Shown: positions 1 through 12,467 of the stretch, piece after piece
Layout: every line of letters starts with the position of its first letter
How positions within the stretch are numbered: the stretch's first letter is position 1
Assembly: GCF_036324505.1 (NCBI RefSeq)
Contig: NC_086352.1
Span: 13,166,501-13,230,500 of the forward strand
Length of the DNA stretch: 64,000 bases
Direction of reading: 5' to 3'
From: Eleginops maclovinus
Taxonomy: Eukaryota > Chordata > Actinopteri > Perciformes > Eleginopidae
Notes under the pieces: generated by a model
What the model was told of the DNA's origin: nothing
Seen by the model: the letters and a program-made list of their open reading frames with translations, nothing else
Databases searched by the model: none
Program-made: the position numbers and the translations under genes

Positions 1-1598
1 ACAGTCTGTGTCTGTTTTTGTGTGAGAGGGTCTTTGATTATTAAAACAGTTGTTGGGTAATCACTTGTTACAGTTGCTGATTAACTTGGGTTAAAAATAA
101 ATAAAATGTCAATAAGTGTTGTGTTTGTTCTTGCTGAGCTGTGATAAGACTGTCTTTTCAGATTAAACATAGGTTTTCAAACGCTTGATATTTTTATTTT
201 TTTGTTATTTAGAAAAAACTGTAGGCATATTAAAATGGTGCCAGGAAATCCCCCAACATTAGGCGCACCACAAAGTTGTTTGGATAAATGTTGAGGTTTA
301 TTTATCACTCATGAGTATAGGCAGCCTTATGTTACTGCAGGAAAATGTAAAACTGCACAAAACCAACAAGGCCTCATACTTACGGTCACAGTACTGTTTT
401 TCACAGTAATACAAAGTAACAGGATGTGACACGATACATTGAATGTTGAGTTTTAATTAGTTTGGAAAACCATTTAGACTTCACAAGGGGATAAATATTT
501 ACTTGTATACTAATCCACTACTAGTTTTGTTTCCAGTATTGTTTGGATGGAATGTAACCAATAACATTTACCCAGGTACTTCATGTTAGTACAAATTCCT
601 TTTTAAAACAACTTTAAAATTCTACTTCACAAAGTTACAAACAAGGCTGTGCTAAGCAACTTTTTAAGAGATATGTGGTACTCACGACTGTGACGCTACA
701 AACATGATCTTATAGAATATTATACGTTGTTTTAAATTACCTAACAGAAAAAGGAAAGTCATCCCACATTTGACAGGGTCTGTCAGTACCTGTACTTTAT
801 TCTTTTGATTAACTCCCTTAAGTTTTGTATGACTATTTGATAATATTAAGTTCGTACTGAAACAAATGTTTGCTAAAATAACAACCATCTGAGACACTTG
901 CAGTTTGCTAAACCCAAATCTTTATGTACTTGCATAAATCTTCAGGTGCCTAATGTGTACTCAATTTTATGAAGAACCTGGAAAATGTAAACATGACAGG
1001 TCTCCACTGAAAGAAAGTGGGAGTCTATATCACTCACAAAATTGTAAGTCCACCTGTCCACCTTATGGATCCATCATAGAAATACATCCGAGTGTCAGCA
1101 TCTTTCTGTATAAAAGTATGCTATTGTGACAAAGATGTTTCAGGATCGAGTAGTAATACTTGAATAAGCAGAAAACAATCACATATTTAAGGACAACAGT
1201 CGGCTCCCCGAGATGGTGTGTTCATGTGTGAAGGCCATGCAAAAAAAGACAAGATATCATTTTTCAATTCTTTACATTTATTAAGAATGTAAAAAGAACA
1301 GCAGAGTATGTATCCTTCCAAAACATAATGAAAAACTGAAACATTGGGAAGTGTCTAGGCTGATCCAAGTGATGAGTGTCTTGCTTCTCAAGAACAGGAG
1401 TATTAATCTAGAATCATGTGGCTTATCCACAAATACAAATGATGTAATAATAGAAGAAACTGAAGGGGAAAACTGGATAAAAGTGTCAATTTCAACTGAT
1501 GTTATTTGTCAGTGGATATAAAAAAATGGAAAATGTAGTTGCTCAGATTAAGCCTGACATAAGACGCCAATAGAAGCAGATTCTGAAACAACACTCCT
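1..1598. other. Gene-free flank downstream of psmb1
   Basis: AT-rich sequence with no exon, splice pattern or protein similarity that I can recognise on either strand. It begins beyond the likely psmb1 polyadenylation site and runs off the left edge of the window. Open frames here are short and have no recognisable motif. Confidence 0.5.
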
Positions 1599-1604
1599 TT
1601 TATT
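1599..1604 (-). terminator. psmb1: psmb1 polyadenylation signal
   Basis: Reads AATAAA on the minus strand, 82 bases past the psmb1 stop codon, implying a short 3' UTR. It is the first such hexamer after the stop. Cleavage would fall roughly 10-30 bases further left. Confidence 0.55.
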
Positions 1605-1685
1605 AAGAAACTTGTAAAGAGCCAAAACCAACAGGGAAATGTGGAAAGAGCAGACCAAAGAGCAAAGCAGAGTAAGGAGAACATA

Positions 1686-3471
1686 TCAGTCCTTCCTCAG
1701 GGCTACAGTCTGCTCCTTGATGCCCTCCTTAGTGATGATGCACAGTCGAAGGGCATCTCCGGTGTAGACGTCTCTCTCCGCGGCCGAGATGAAGACATCT
1801 TTGACCAGCTGAACCGCCTTTTCCTGAGTCAGAGGGACGTGCTGTACACCCTCCATGTTCTTGAAACCAATCTGTCAAATGACGTGTTAAAAAGAGAGAC
1901 ATACATTAATTTACAATGTTTACTTTATGGAAACTTGGCTGGAGCTTTGCATTGGCATTATCCTTTACCTGGTTGTCCAAAAGTGGCTGTAGCATGGCAC
2001 TTGCTGATCCTCCGGCCTTGTAGGTGTCTCTCTGGTAGGAGCCCACTGGATCAAAACTGTACACTGCTCCCTTACCTATATTACAACAGGAAATATTATA
2101 AATAAAAACAAGTTAATACTACTTACACAATCCAGTGCGTACGCAAACAAAAGCAATACATTTACTAATCTCAATGTTTGCAGCTTTAAAGTCCCTACCA
2201 TGCTCATCCAGTCCTCCGATGATGTTGTACACGTAGTAGGGGAAGAACCTCCTGCCGTACAGGATGGTGGACAACATGGCTGCGATGGCGCCGCTGGTCA
2301 TTGTCTTGTTGTTTGAGTGTTTGTACATCTGAGAGGGTGGGTAAGGACATTACTTCAAGTTAGAGAAGCGTAAATACATCAACATCACATTGTTGCAGGA
2401 CTGTCAGAAAAAAGGATTGCAAAATCAGCTGAATGTGATGATTTTAAGAATGAGAATAAAAAGGGAGAGTGAAACCAAAAGCCTAGCTTAACCCGCTTAC
2501 CTTTAGTCTGGCATCAATGATTTTGGTCAGGGTCAGGCAGTCACCATGGAAACCACTGCAGCCAATAACGGTGGTGTCTGTCCTGTTAGTGGAAAAAGAA
2601 GCAGAAAATGAGTGATAATCAGAGCAACTTGCCTTGATTCATGTTGAATCGAAAAGTGAATTAGGTCCAAGACAATAGCATTTATTTTAGCTTTCTTTTT
2701 AATGTTTGTATGCAAGGCGTAACATAAATAAAAAGTTGAATTGTATCAGAACAGCAGTGATTTCAGTGGTTGCACTCCAAATTCAACTGATACAGGCTTT
2801 AAATGAAGTTCAATATAGATTTATAGATTACATTGAATACACCTTCTTAAACCTGCCGATCTTCGATTTATTGACAGTTCTCAGGATAATGGATGAAGTG
2901 CAGGATAAGTGACAGCGCAAACTCACAGCTTGTAGCATTTTGGCGAGTCGCGGCTGTGGATTGAGTATCCTTCACTCAGCCTGGTGTCTGAAGCAACGAT
3001 GGCGAAGTCTTCACCAGCAACAGCTAGTACGGTTCTGAAGAAAAACAAAACACAACACACATGTGTGGTTATTCATCTTATACAGTGCCTCACAAAGGAG
3101 GAAATTGTAAGCTAACATATATCATGCTAACGGAAGCTAAGCTACTGTTTCGAAAATGAAACTGTGGTATTAGCTTATCTTATCTGTTAAACTAACATGT
3201 TTTCCTTTCATCCTAATTTGAGCTTTCAAAATACATAATGGTTATTAATGTCCTGGAAAAGAGTGATTTTCTCGTCACACACTTTCTGCTAACTTCACTT
3301 TGTTTAGTTTCCTATTGCTAAGCTGGTTAGCTAGTTAGCATAGTGCAGTTAAATGTAAACGTTAGCAGGCAGGCTAACCAGCCAGCGGCTAAAAAGTCAC
3401 ACTCACCCTCCGTTGAAAGAGTATGGTGAAAACTTGTGCTCTACGGGACCAGAATAATGATAATCTTTCAT
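1686..3471 (-). CDS. psmb1: Proteasome subunit beta type-1 (beta-6)
   Basis: Encodes the non-catalytic beta-6 subunit of the 20S proteasome core, which sits in the inner beta rings in cytoplasm and nucleus. Six coding exons, in transcript order: 3407-3471, 2927-3034, 2501-2582, 2199-2328, 1969-2075, 1686-1871. All have GT-AG borders and join to 678 nt, 225 aa plus stop, against 241 aa in human; the difference is a shorter N-terminal extension. The protein starts [20 protein letters not shown] and is then collinear with human PSMB1 throughout: [57 protein letters not shown] and the C-terminal [14 protein letters not shown] stretch. Family knowledge: PSMB1 lacks the catalytic N-terminal threonine used by beta-1, -2 and -5. 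The start is the only ATG in frame just before the conserved FSPY segment. It is tandem with phf10 on the same strand; no broken frame is seen. Confidence 0.97.
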
Positions 3472-4074
3472 TTTCCCAGGGTCTTGGTAACTATGAGAAG
3501 AAAGCATTTTGATGTGTTCAAGATTCAGTCCGGTAAACTCGCTGTATCACTGCAATATGGAAGCCTCTTCTTCTACTGTGAGCTCACCCGCGTGTTACCG
3601 TGTAACCTGAGCGACAGCGCCTCCTCAGGCTGTTTGGATGTAGACCATGATACAGCTAAATACCACATTAGAAGAAAAAGTGAATTTCAAGTAATAGCAC
3701 TGCATCAAGAAAGGTACTTAAGTAGAAGTATTTAAGATTACGAAAATGTATTTCCAGAGGCGAACCGTCAACCGTCAGGTCCAGTTTTAGGAATCAGTCC
3801 TGCCAAACTCTATTTGCAGGCAAAAATAATAAAAATTGTACATGGTCCATTTCCAGTAAAGTAGTTAAACACCCTATGACCATTAAAGACTCAACCAGAG
3901 CAGCCAGCTGGCGTTTTGTATCACTGCTTGAGAGCTTTGTCCAATAAATTAAAAGTACCAGAAGGTATTTTAATGATGCAAAGACAGAAAGCATCAATCT
4001 TTTCAGAACACTAAAGATGCTGTTGCTCTTTGGTAGATTACATTTACCACAGTACACAATTAGCAAGGAGATTA
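3472..4074. promoter_or_regulatory. psmb1 upstream region / psmb1-phf10 spacer
   Basis: About 600 bases between the psmb1 ATG and the end of the phf10 3' UTR. It must hold the psmb1 5' UTR and core promoter, but I see no TATA box. A short piece near 3700-3740 (GTACTTAAGTAGAAGTA-like) resembles the edge of a common fish interspersed repeat. The open frame on the plus strand here has no recognisable motif. Confidence 0.4.
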
Positions 4075-5044
4075 ATGAGTCGGTTTTAAGTAGCTTTTAT
4101 TAAAAATACACTTCATAATTCAGTGACTACGACATTATTAGCAACACATGTTTCTTAAGCAAACTGCCTACTGGGTGACAATACAAAAAAGGGGGAAACA
4201 AAATACAAAATAATCTTTCAAGCTGACTGCAAAAGTATCAGTTGGCTAATGGATGTTTAAGTTCAATGTAATTACAGTGAGTGGTTAACATTTTGTACAA
4301 TTACTAGTTGAGGGTTGACAACTAAATCAATGCATGTGAAGACTTGCATAAATACCTACTGCAGCCATGAGGTCTCAGAGAGCCAGTGTCTATTACATAT
4401 GACTACGCAGAGTCACTAGCACCATGTCATAATTCAATCAGGATTTTTTAAAAACAAGATTGCTTTTTACTGACCCACCTCGTGAAATAAATGGTAATAA
4501 AAAATAGAAAAACCATAGAAAATACAAAACCATAAAAAAGTAAAAAGAATAACATCATTGAGCTCGATTGTCTCAGTAGTACCGGGTCAAAAGCACCATT
4601 TGTTCTCCTGAAACACATTTCCCACTGGAGAAATGTTGAGGGACAGACACCACAAGATTTATCAGTTTGAATGAATCAGGAATGTACTGATACCGTTAGT
4701 GGTTAGCAGATCACAGGAGGGTGTTTATTATTGACGATATTAAGTATGAGGTCTGGCTTCACAAAATCTCTATTGAACAGCGTTGCTTTTCTCAAGATAA
4801 CGCCTCATCTAGATGTTTTTGAGATGTACATTTGAGGTATAATCACACATGATTTAAGGTTTGGCTTGGTGATGGAAAGACAGTTTTCTAAGCTGATGCC
4901 TTATAGATGTCATTAAAGCTGTCACAGAAAAGATAAATACATTTATTTTCTAGTGTCAGCCTGTGTATGTACAGTTGGAAAAAAAGACTGGATTTACATT
5001 TGTGAGGAATTTGGTCAAGGTATCATTACTAAAGAGGCTGTCGA
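4075..5044 (-). other. phf10: phf10 3' UTR with polyadenylation signal at 4096-4101
   Basis: Non-coding, AT-rich sequence following the phf10 stop codon in transcript direction. A minus-strand AATAAA at 4096-4101 marks the likely end, giving a 3' UTR of roughly 950 bases. The exact cleavage site is inferred. No coding potential is seen in it. Confidence 0.55.
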
Positions 5045-8000
5045 TCATTTTTGAGCCGACTTGGACTTCTTAGGTGTTTTGGCTCCTCCTTTCTTCTTCG
5101 GTGTACTGAAATCTTTGTCGCAAACCTCACACACCCAAAGGCCTGAGGAAACAGACAGAATTAATGAATTCCTATAAAAGACACACTTTTAAAAAGCATA
5201 CAAACTATGTGAATGATGGTTAAAATGTGTGGTAGGATAAAAGTACTAAAGTTAACTTTCCTAAACAGTTCTCCAACCATGTAATTGTATGTTTATACCA
5301 CTACATGCTGCTGCTAAGAAATTCTGGAAAAAACCATAAGCTAAACTATAACTAGCAGCTGCACTGTGAAAATGTAACTAAACAAAAATGAAATTAAAGA
5401 TTTAAAACAAATTCAAAACTGTTATAACCTTGTTGTGTATCTGTCTGAATGCATTTGTTTGTGTGTATGCTCATCCACTCACCAGTGGGTATGGAGTCCA
5501 TGCCGACGCAGAACGTGTGGTATCCTCGGTCACATTTGTCACAGAACATCATCTCGTCCTCATGGTGGGGCTGCTGACACACCGTGCACGTCTTACACTC
5601 CATACACTGCCAGCGGTACGTCTGGATCACACTCACCAGATCCTTGCTCATGTCCAAGCAGGACGGGTGGCCTAAGGTTTCGGACACATGCACAGAAGCA
5701 AACATGCACACACAGAGCCAAGCGCACACACACAGAAACCGACAAACGGCATGCGCACCGACAAACATAAGAAGGCAAGTGGGACAAAATCAGAAACACA
5801 GACTTGTTTTTCAAATGAACAATGTTTATAATAATTGCACAAAATGTAAATCTTTGGAAGTGAATTAAATTCCAATTATTTTAAACACAAGCTCAACTCT
5901 GTAAAGGTGAACACTGCTTTTTAAACAAGGCAATAAAGGCACGGAAACGGAATAAAGTTGACCGGTGGCACAATAGACCACCTAATATTTCCTTTCACTG
6001 ATGATAAGAAATGCTTCATTACTCAATGATGGTTATGTTTTACCGATGAAAATAACCACAAACACATTTAAAAACAGGTTAACTTTCTTTTGAAATGAAC
6101 AGTGTGAACTTACCGCTGTTATCGCATTGGGAGCAGTGAATGAGAGCCTCTGGCCGGCCCCTCTTGTTGGCCTCTTTACCCTTCTGGCAAATGCCACATA
6201 TAGCATTGGGAATGACCTTAGGCTGTAAGGGTAGAATAATGCTATAAAAACAATGTTTATCCTGTAGTCATCGACAATATAGTAATTACAATGATGTTAA
6301 AGGCCTGGAGAAAACACTAAAACAGCATCTGTATCTTCACTGACATGAGAACCATGGCTCTCTGTTTGTTTCTGTGGCAAGGAGCGTCCCTAGTTTACTG
6401 GGCAATGTAGAACTATTAACAGTGTGAAAAGAACCGGGACATGAAAAATATATAAATATATATCAGGGTACAAATTTGCTCTTGTATGCTCGGATCTATT
6501 TTTTAAAACTGTAATCAAGTGTTTGCTTATTTGATAGCAGATTGATTGGTTTAGAGATCTGTCAAACGCCTCTACAGGAAGCCACAATATGAAAAGATCT
6601 GGACTGTTCGCAACTAAATTGGTATTTTAACTAGTCGGCAAGCTGCAGCGTTCTCTTTAAATACTACAGCAATTTCAAACATTATTATCTATATTAGTCA
6701 CATAGAAAAAGAACGTGAGAAAACAGGAGGGGAAATCCACTTGATTAACTCCTTGATTCAAATGTCCCCTGACAGGAAATGAGCATGGAGTAAACAGCCA
6801 CAGGTACAAAACGTTGGATCAATAAAGGTAATGATACATTTTCAAGACTAGAAACAGTGCGAAGGACTAATCTAGACAGACAGCAGCAAGAAAAGAGAGG
6901 CAGGAAGAAGGTAGAGCTGGACACAGGGTCTTATATACAATTCTATACATTCTCAGTATGCATAGATACACATTTTTGAAGTCAACTACATACTATTGGC
7001 CTTGCTGTATAAGTAACGGATTAGTGAAAACCCCTATTGCCTCCATTGTAATGTGTGGCCACATGCAGGTGCTTACATTAAAAGCAATGTCCAGCCAACA
7101 TGTTACACGGTCTAATGGGTTTGCTCGATGCTTTGATAGTACTAAACATCTCTTCAGTGGAAACAACCACACAGAAAAATAGACCATGATCAGTTCATGA
7201 GGTTGGATCCTGTTTTATTCTAAATTTACTGAATTAAGAAATGCTGTATTTTATGCACAATGCACATAAAAGAAAAAGACTCAAAGAACTCACTTTCAGG
7301 CATGTTTGCTTTTATATAATCTGGTATACTGTGGAGTCATATAGCTATAAAACATTACGTATAATTCAGACACAGAGGCATTCATACTGAGACACAACAT
7401 CTTGGGAACTGTGTCTGACCACAGAGACTTTAGACGATCTATTTCAAACATTGTTGTTCAGAGGCAGTTTGTGACATGTCGTTCTTCTGATAATGACCTC
7501 ATCATGAATTTCCTGTACAGACCGTAGATGGTTGATACACCACTGGGGGGTAACATTAACCAGCAAGCAGCCCGCTACACTGACTTTTCTGCTTTTACAT
7601 AAGAAGTATAAGAAACAAGTAAACCTTTCACCTAATTCCGAAAAGGGGAAAAATAGAAGATCTATCACTGAAAAGGGCACTGGTAGATTTAAACTTTTCA
7701 GGCATATAACTTTGGCAGATCTACCAGAGTTACAAAACCATGAAGAATACTTGACTTCTATATACGACATTTTGAAATATAGAAATGTCTGAAAGCTGTT
7801 ACATCTCTACGTCTGTTTGTACGTATCACAAATTGATAGAGTAAACAGACATTATGTCACTGATCTGATGTAATAAATTCTTAATACCAACATGCCATGC
7901 CATGTTTGTGGAACCAAAAGCACACAGAAAATGATCCGGTGAATAAAGGTCAGTCAAACTTAAAGACACTGACAGATTGAAATAGACACTAGAAAAGGAC

Positions 8001-8963
8001 CATGCCCACACCAAAATGCTGAGCTGACTATACTAGCATCAATGGTAACATACCAGCATGTGTTTAGGTGTTAAATGTTCTTCTGCAAAGTTGAGGATTG
8101 GAAAAATTGAACAAACATCTCTGTGGTTAGCACAGTGGGCTGTGGGAAAAAATTGGTAGACTGACATTACATTATTTTCCCATAAATAAATAAAAAGTTC
8201 CAAATAAAAATCAAAAAGGTGCCATGACTGGTTTAAAGAAAGGGCAATGGTTTGGGAAACACCAACGACTTGTAGCTCAGCTCAGCTACAGTGTGAACAA
8301 GGTCAGCACGTCCTTTATAAAGGACAGGTAAACCTCATGTCAAACAACTCTCCAATACCTATTAACAGTACATCACATGGAGTATAAACAAAGCATATTA
8401 CCAATGAACACTTAAAACATTAGGGTTAAGTGCATTCTACACTTAAGATATAAATGTTTAAATCCTCTAGTGTTAACATCAACTACTTTTTTTTTTAAAA
8501 GCAACCACAAATTCTATGTGGTTAATATTTTATATATCAGAATAACAAAAAGACTTTTCTTTTTAAAAAAGAAAAAAAGAAAACTAGCAGCCAAAACATC
8601 CACTTACTTGTCTAGGAAGTATCTTTTTTTGACAAGTGAGGACAGACGAGAGGTATATTGAAGACATTCAAAAAGGAACAACTTTTATAGTTCAAATTTG
8701 TCTTCGCTGAAAAACCCAAAAAGTGAAAGTGCAGTGAAAAGGAAACAAGTGAACTGTTCCTTTAAAATGTTCTTATTGCTCACAGTCTGGTACGAGGGAA
8801 AAAAAAGTCACTTGGCAACCATTAAAACAAAAACTGTAGACAGGACCCCCAGTGTGTGTGTTTTTGTTGGTGTGTGAGTGTGTGAGTGTGAGTGTGAGTG
8901 TGAGTGTGAGTGTGAGTGTGAGTGTGAGTGTGAGTGTGAGTGCGAGTGCGAGTGCGAGTGCGA

Positions 8964-9001
<38 letters not shown>

Positions 9002-12000
9002 CAGGTTGTCCCAGCTGAAAAGCTGACCAACTGTAGAAGCCAGAGAACAAAGTGAAGAAAGCTAGGTAGAGGTGGCGGGATGGATGGAGTAAGGGAGTGG
9101 TAGTAGTAGAAAGAGGAAGGGGGGTAGAAAAGTGCTGCTGCTGTTGTTGGAGAAGAGTTCAGGTGCTTTTGTCCTCTACCTTGTACCCTGGGGTGGCTTT
9201 GTGGGAGGCAGAATGACGCTGGCTGCCATCTTTGCCCGGAGTGGATGTCCTGTCTTTGGCCTTGGACTTCTGGCCTGGTTTACCTCCGCCCTCCTGGCTC
9301 TCCACATCTGACGTGTTGCCTGAAGAACTGTCCTGAAGAAGAAGGAGAAAGAGTGGAGGACAAGGGGGTTTAAAACTGATATACAACTCAATCATGTGTG
9401 TCCAGGTCGATTTAAGAGTTTATAAGGAGGTAAATGACTCTGACATGGGATCAAAAACCCATATTTTAGTGACTTTCATAGTTTAATTAAGAATTGCAAT
9501 TTTCACCCGTGTACCACTCTTAAAAAGGTTGTTCTGGTCGCAAAAACATCTAAGTCTAATACTAAGTTATTTTCCACTTCATCACAATTACCAAAAATGA
9601 ATTCATTAATTTTTTAACCCTTAAGATGGCCAGTTTGTATTACATAATTTCACACTTGTTTTTTTAAGCATCAATTTAAGATCAACATTAGGGGAAATAG
9701 TATAATGAGTCAATAGAATGCATGAGTTTATGATTTATATTTCTGGTATCACAATTATGGTTTTGATGGGTTTGAATAAAGGTTAAGCATCTCTACCACT
9801 AATCCAGTATATATGATTTGCTGTATAGCCTAATGTCTTACAGATGATTTGTTTTTTTTGTCCCCCTTGCCATCCTCTGCATCATCTGAGTCTGGTTCTG
9901 AGTCCAATGCAGGGAGCTCTGGGTCCAGTGGAGGCTCAAACAGAGCTGTATTCAACGGCAGGTATCGCAGCTCGTTGGGAGAGTACCTGTGGCGGAAAAC
10001 ACAATGATGCAAAAACGTTCAAAACAGCAATAAATAATACAGGCTGACAACCTAACTAGAACATAGTGCCACGTAGGAAGGGGACGTTTGGGTTTGTTGT
10101 CTTGAATACAAAAGAGGTAAATTGTAAAGCATCAAGTGTATACCTTTTGTAGTATTCTTGGAACTGTCCTGGTATGAGAGCCACGGGATAAGGCCCCGAC
10201 TTTGTCATTTCTGGAGCCAGTACCTTGAACCTGCCCTGGGGCACCTGGATAATCTGTGAAAACCCACCAAAAAAAATGTATGTAAAAAAACAGAACAAAG
10301 CTCTTTTCTAAAAGCCTGTGCAATCTCAGTTCAAGAAATTATCCGTCTTTCTTGGACCGACTTACATGTGTCTGGAGGTCAAAGTAGGCTCGCCTCTCTT
10401 CCATACGCTCCCTGTTGAAGTTACTGTTGAACTCTGCAGCTTTTTTAGCTGCCTTCTTAATGTACTCGGGAACCTTGCTGGCCTCAACTTCTGAGGATTC
10501 TGCGTCTGCATTTGCTACAAAAGACAACAGACGAAGACTGTAAGAGACATGGACATACATTTACATGAAGGACTTATTTCAAATGCATAACTGTAGAAAA
10601 GTTCATTATTAGGCCTGGGATACTTCTTATAATTTGTATACTTACAGAGTACTCTTTAGCTATTCTCTGCCGCTCTCTCTCCTGCAGTATGACTGAATAT
10701 TCAGCATGTTTGGTGGGATACTCCTTTATCATCAGATCTATCACCTCGTCACTCCGCAGAGCTGTCAGACCTGGAAACAAACCAAAGTTAGACTGTGCAC
10801 ACTTTGATTGCATCAAGCATGCTAAAATATTATTTTAGCATGTCTAACAAAGAATGCAGCAGACTATTTGCAGTTTAAATACACTGTTAGGAGATTGTAG
10901 TAAAACAATTCGTACCCAGAGTACACTGTGTTTCAGTGATGACGTTCTGTTCACGCAGGTAAAGCTTCTCTTTGTGGGACAAATCTCTTCTCTCCAGATC
11001 TACAGGGAGAAAAAAGAAACAACACCACTTGTCAAGGCATAGTTTCATTATTCATCAGATCATGATTAAAGAAGAGTCACAACAGGATAATGAAAGCAGA
11101 CAAAAATAATTATGCATAGCTACTACTAGTGAAGCAGGTATACTCTTTCTTAATGCCTTTATTTCTATTGTCACTATTATTCCATTTATCAACTCCATTA
11201 CTTTAAAATAAAACAATTGTAAATAATAACTTTATAGTACAGAATCAATATTTTTTTCTGAAGAGAAAAGAGTTTCGCTTTATCCTCAAACACTTAAAAC
11301 AGAAGCAGAACTGTTTCAGATTTTTTCTTCAGTCTTACCAGGGTACTTCCTCTTGAAGGATGTGACTCCCAGATACTCGCTGACCTGCTCCTGCAGCATG
11401 TAATACTCTCCTGTGTCATCTGGAGGCCACTTGTACTCTGTCAGGTTCTCTGCTGGGAAATATGTCGGCCTGAAACAGGAGTACAACGGACAGGTAAAAT
11501 AGAGGATTTAAGCTTATTGAATGTTTTTTGAGTGAGTCTGTATAATAACATCTCATAACATGGCACGCCTCTGAATTTAATCAAATTCAATCATAATAGT
11601 ATTGTGAAATACACTGAGAGTCAAGGGAAAATGGTTTCAAAAGAATAAATGCATTCTTATTGGGATAAAACTTGCAGATTACAATGCCACAAATGTATTT
11701 TACAGATGTCATCTATTGGATTATTGCAAAGTATCAAGCAAACCTACCCCAGGTCTTGACTGGAGGTGTCGCAGCTTCGAGAGCTGTCCCCTGAACCAAT
11801 CCTCCTTCTCTTCGGTACCTGGCTGCCATCATTCGACTCCTCTTCTATTACATCTTCCTACAGAGAAAAATATAGACATGTTTTTAATAATTAAATGTCA
11901 TGTCTAATTTGAATTCCCTTGTATAATTCAGGGTTGCTTGTGAAATGTAATCCAGGTGTAACTACAGTCTTATTTAAGTGTTAGCTAAAGAAAAGTACCA

Positions 12001-12467
12001 CCATTTTCCTCTGAATTGTAGTAAAGTCAAAGTAAAACATTAAAACAAAATTGTATTTAAGTACAGTACTTGAGTACATCTACTTGGTTACTGTACATCA
12101 CTGCCTCTAAAGTAAAGGCACAGCTGAACGTTTTCACTGTCAAATCACTTGTAAAAACATAATTTGTCGTCAAATTTCTTATCAGGACATAAATCATATA
12201 AACAAATCTCATTAGATACAAAACACAGAACAGCACACTTGAAAACAAAGGGGTGATGTTAACGTCGCCATCAGTTTGTCATTCATGGACGCAGATAGCC
12301 GTTAGTTAGCCAACTAGCCGCTAGCTGAGCAAGCAACCGTGCAGAGCTCAGTGAAGAAAAGTATTGTTGCTAGTATATGCGGGAATAAACGTCACCTTTA
12401 TGGATTGTGCTCCAGGTGTAGCGGGGTTGCTGTCGCAGGGCGGTCTCACGGGGATCACAGCAGCCAT
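5045..12467 (-). CDS. phf10: PHD finger protein 10 (BAF45A), PBAF chromatin-remodelling subunit
   Basis: Nuclear subunit of the PBAF (SWI/SNF) complex. Twelve coding exons: 12396-12467, 11748-11857, 11339-11469, 10916-10999, 10646-10770, 10366-10514, 10144-10253, 9842-9986, 9180-9332, 6114-6222, 5483-5671, 5045-5142. Start [20 protein letters not shown] parallels human. Visible parts: a KRRR basic motif near residue 50; the SAY region ([20 protein letters not shown] through [11 protein letters not shown], roughly 62-270); an acidic [13 protein letters not shown] stretch; PHD1 (CGIC..HCSQC..HPSC..WQCMEC) and PHD2 (CTVC..FCDKC..HTFC..WVCEVC), both with complete zinc ligands. The tail is lysine-rich ([15 protein letters not shown]). 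Oddity: exon 6 is one base short. After KEYS the sequence reads QMQTQNPQK in one frame, then [14 protein letters not shown] in another, near 10488. Exons sum to 1475 nt; one extra base gives 491 aa (human 498). Using a tandem donor 4 bases beyond 10646 would also restore frame. Confidence 0.93.
8871..8999. repeat. Compound (GTGAGT)n / (GT)n microsatellite
   Basis: Tandem GTGAGT hexamers, a few with GCGAGT, run into a pure GT tract. It lies in the 2.96 kb phf10 intron between the exons at 9180-9332 and 6114-6222. Each GTGAGT unit on the plus strand matches a consensus 5' splice site, but the gene is on the other strand. The Val/Ser and Thr/His frames across it are artefacts of the repeat. Confidence 0.97.
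11933..12103 (-). mobile_element. Fragment of a common fish hAT-like interspersed repeat
   Basis: Read on the minus strand it starts CAGTGATGTACAG and continues with AAGTAGATGTACTCAAGTAC and a CAATTCAGAGG-type motif. This resembles the widespread fish non-autonomous repeat that begins CAGTGGTG and carries TACTCAAGTACTGTACTTAAG. The other end is not clear and no target duplication is visible. It lies in phf10 intron 1. The family assignment is from memory of its general form. Confidence 0.5.

Noticed and set aside
5435..5868. Plus-strand open frames of 81-111 codons across phf10
   Set aside because: They are antisense to the PHD-finger exon 5483-5671 and continue into intron sequence with no motif.
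8773..9055. Open frames of repeated Ser/Val or Thr/His residues
   Set aside because: Pure translations of the GTGAGT/GT microsatellite. The same applies to frames at 15176-15464, 20339-20757, 54680-55013 and 60075-60484.
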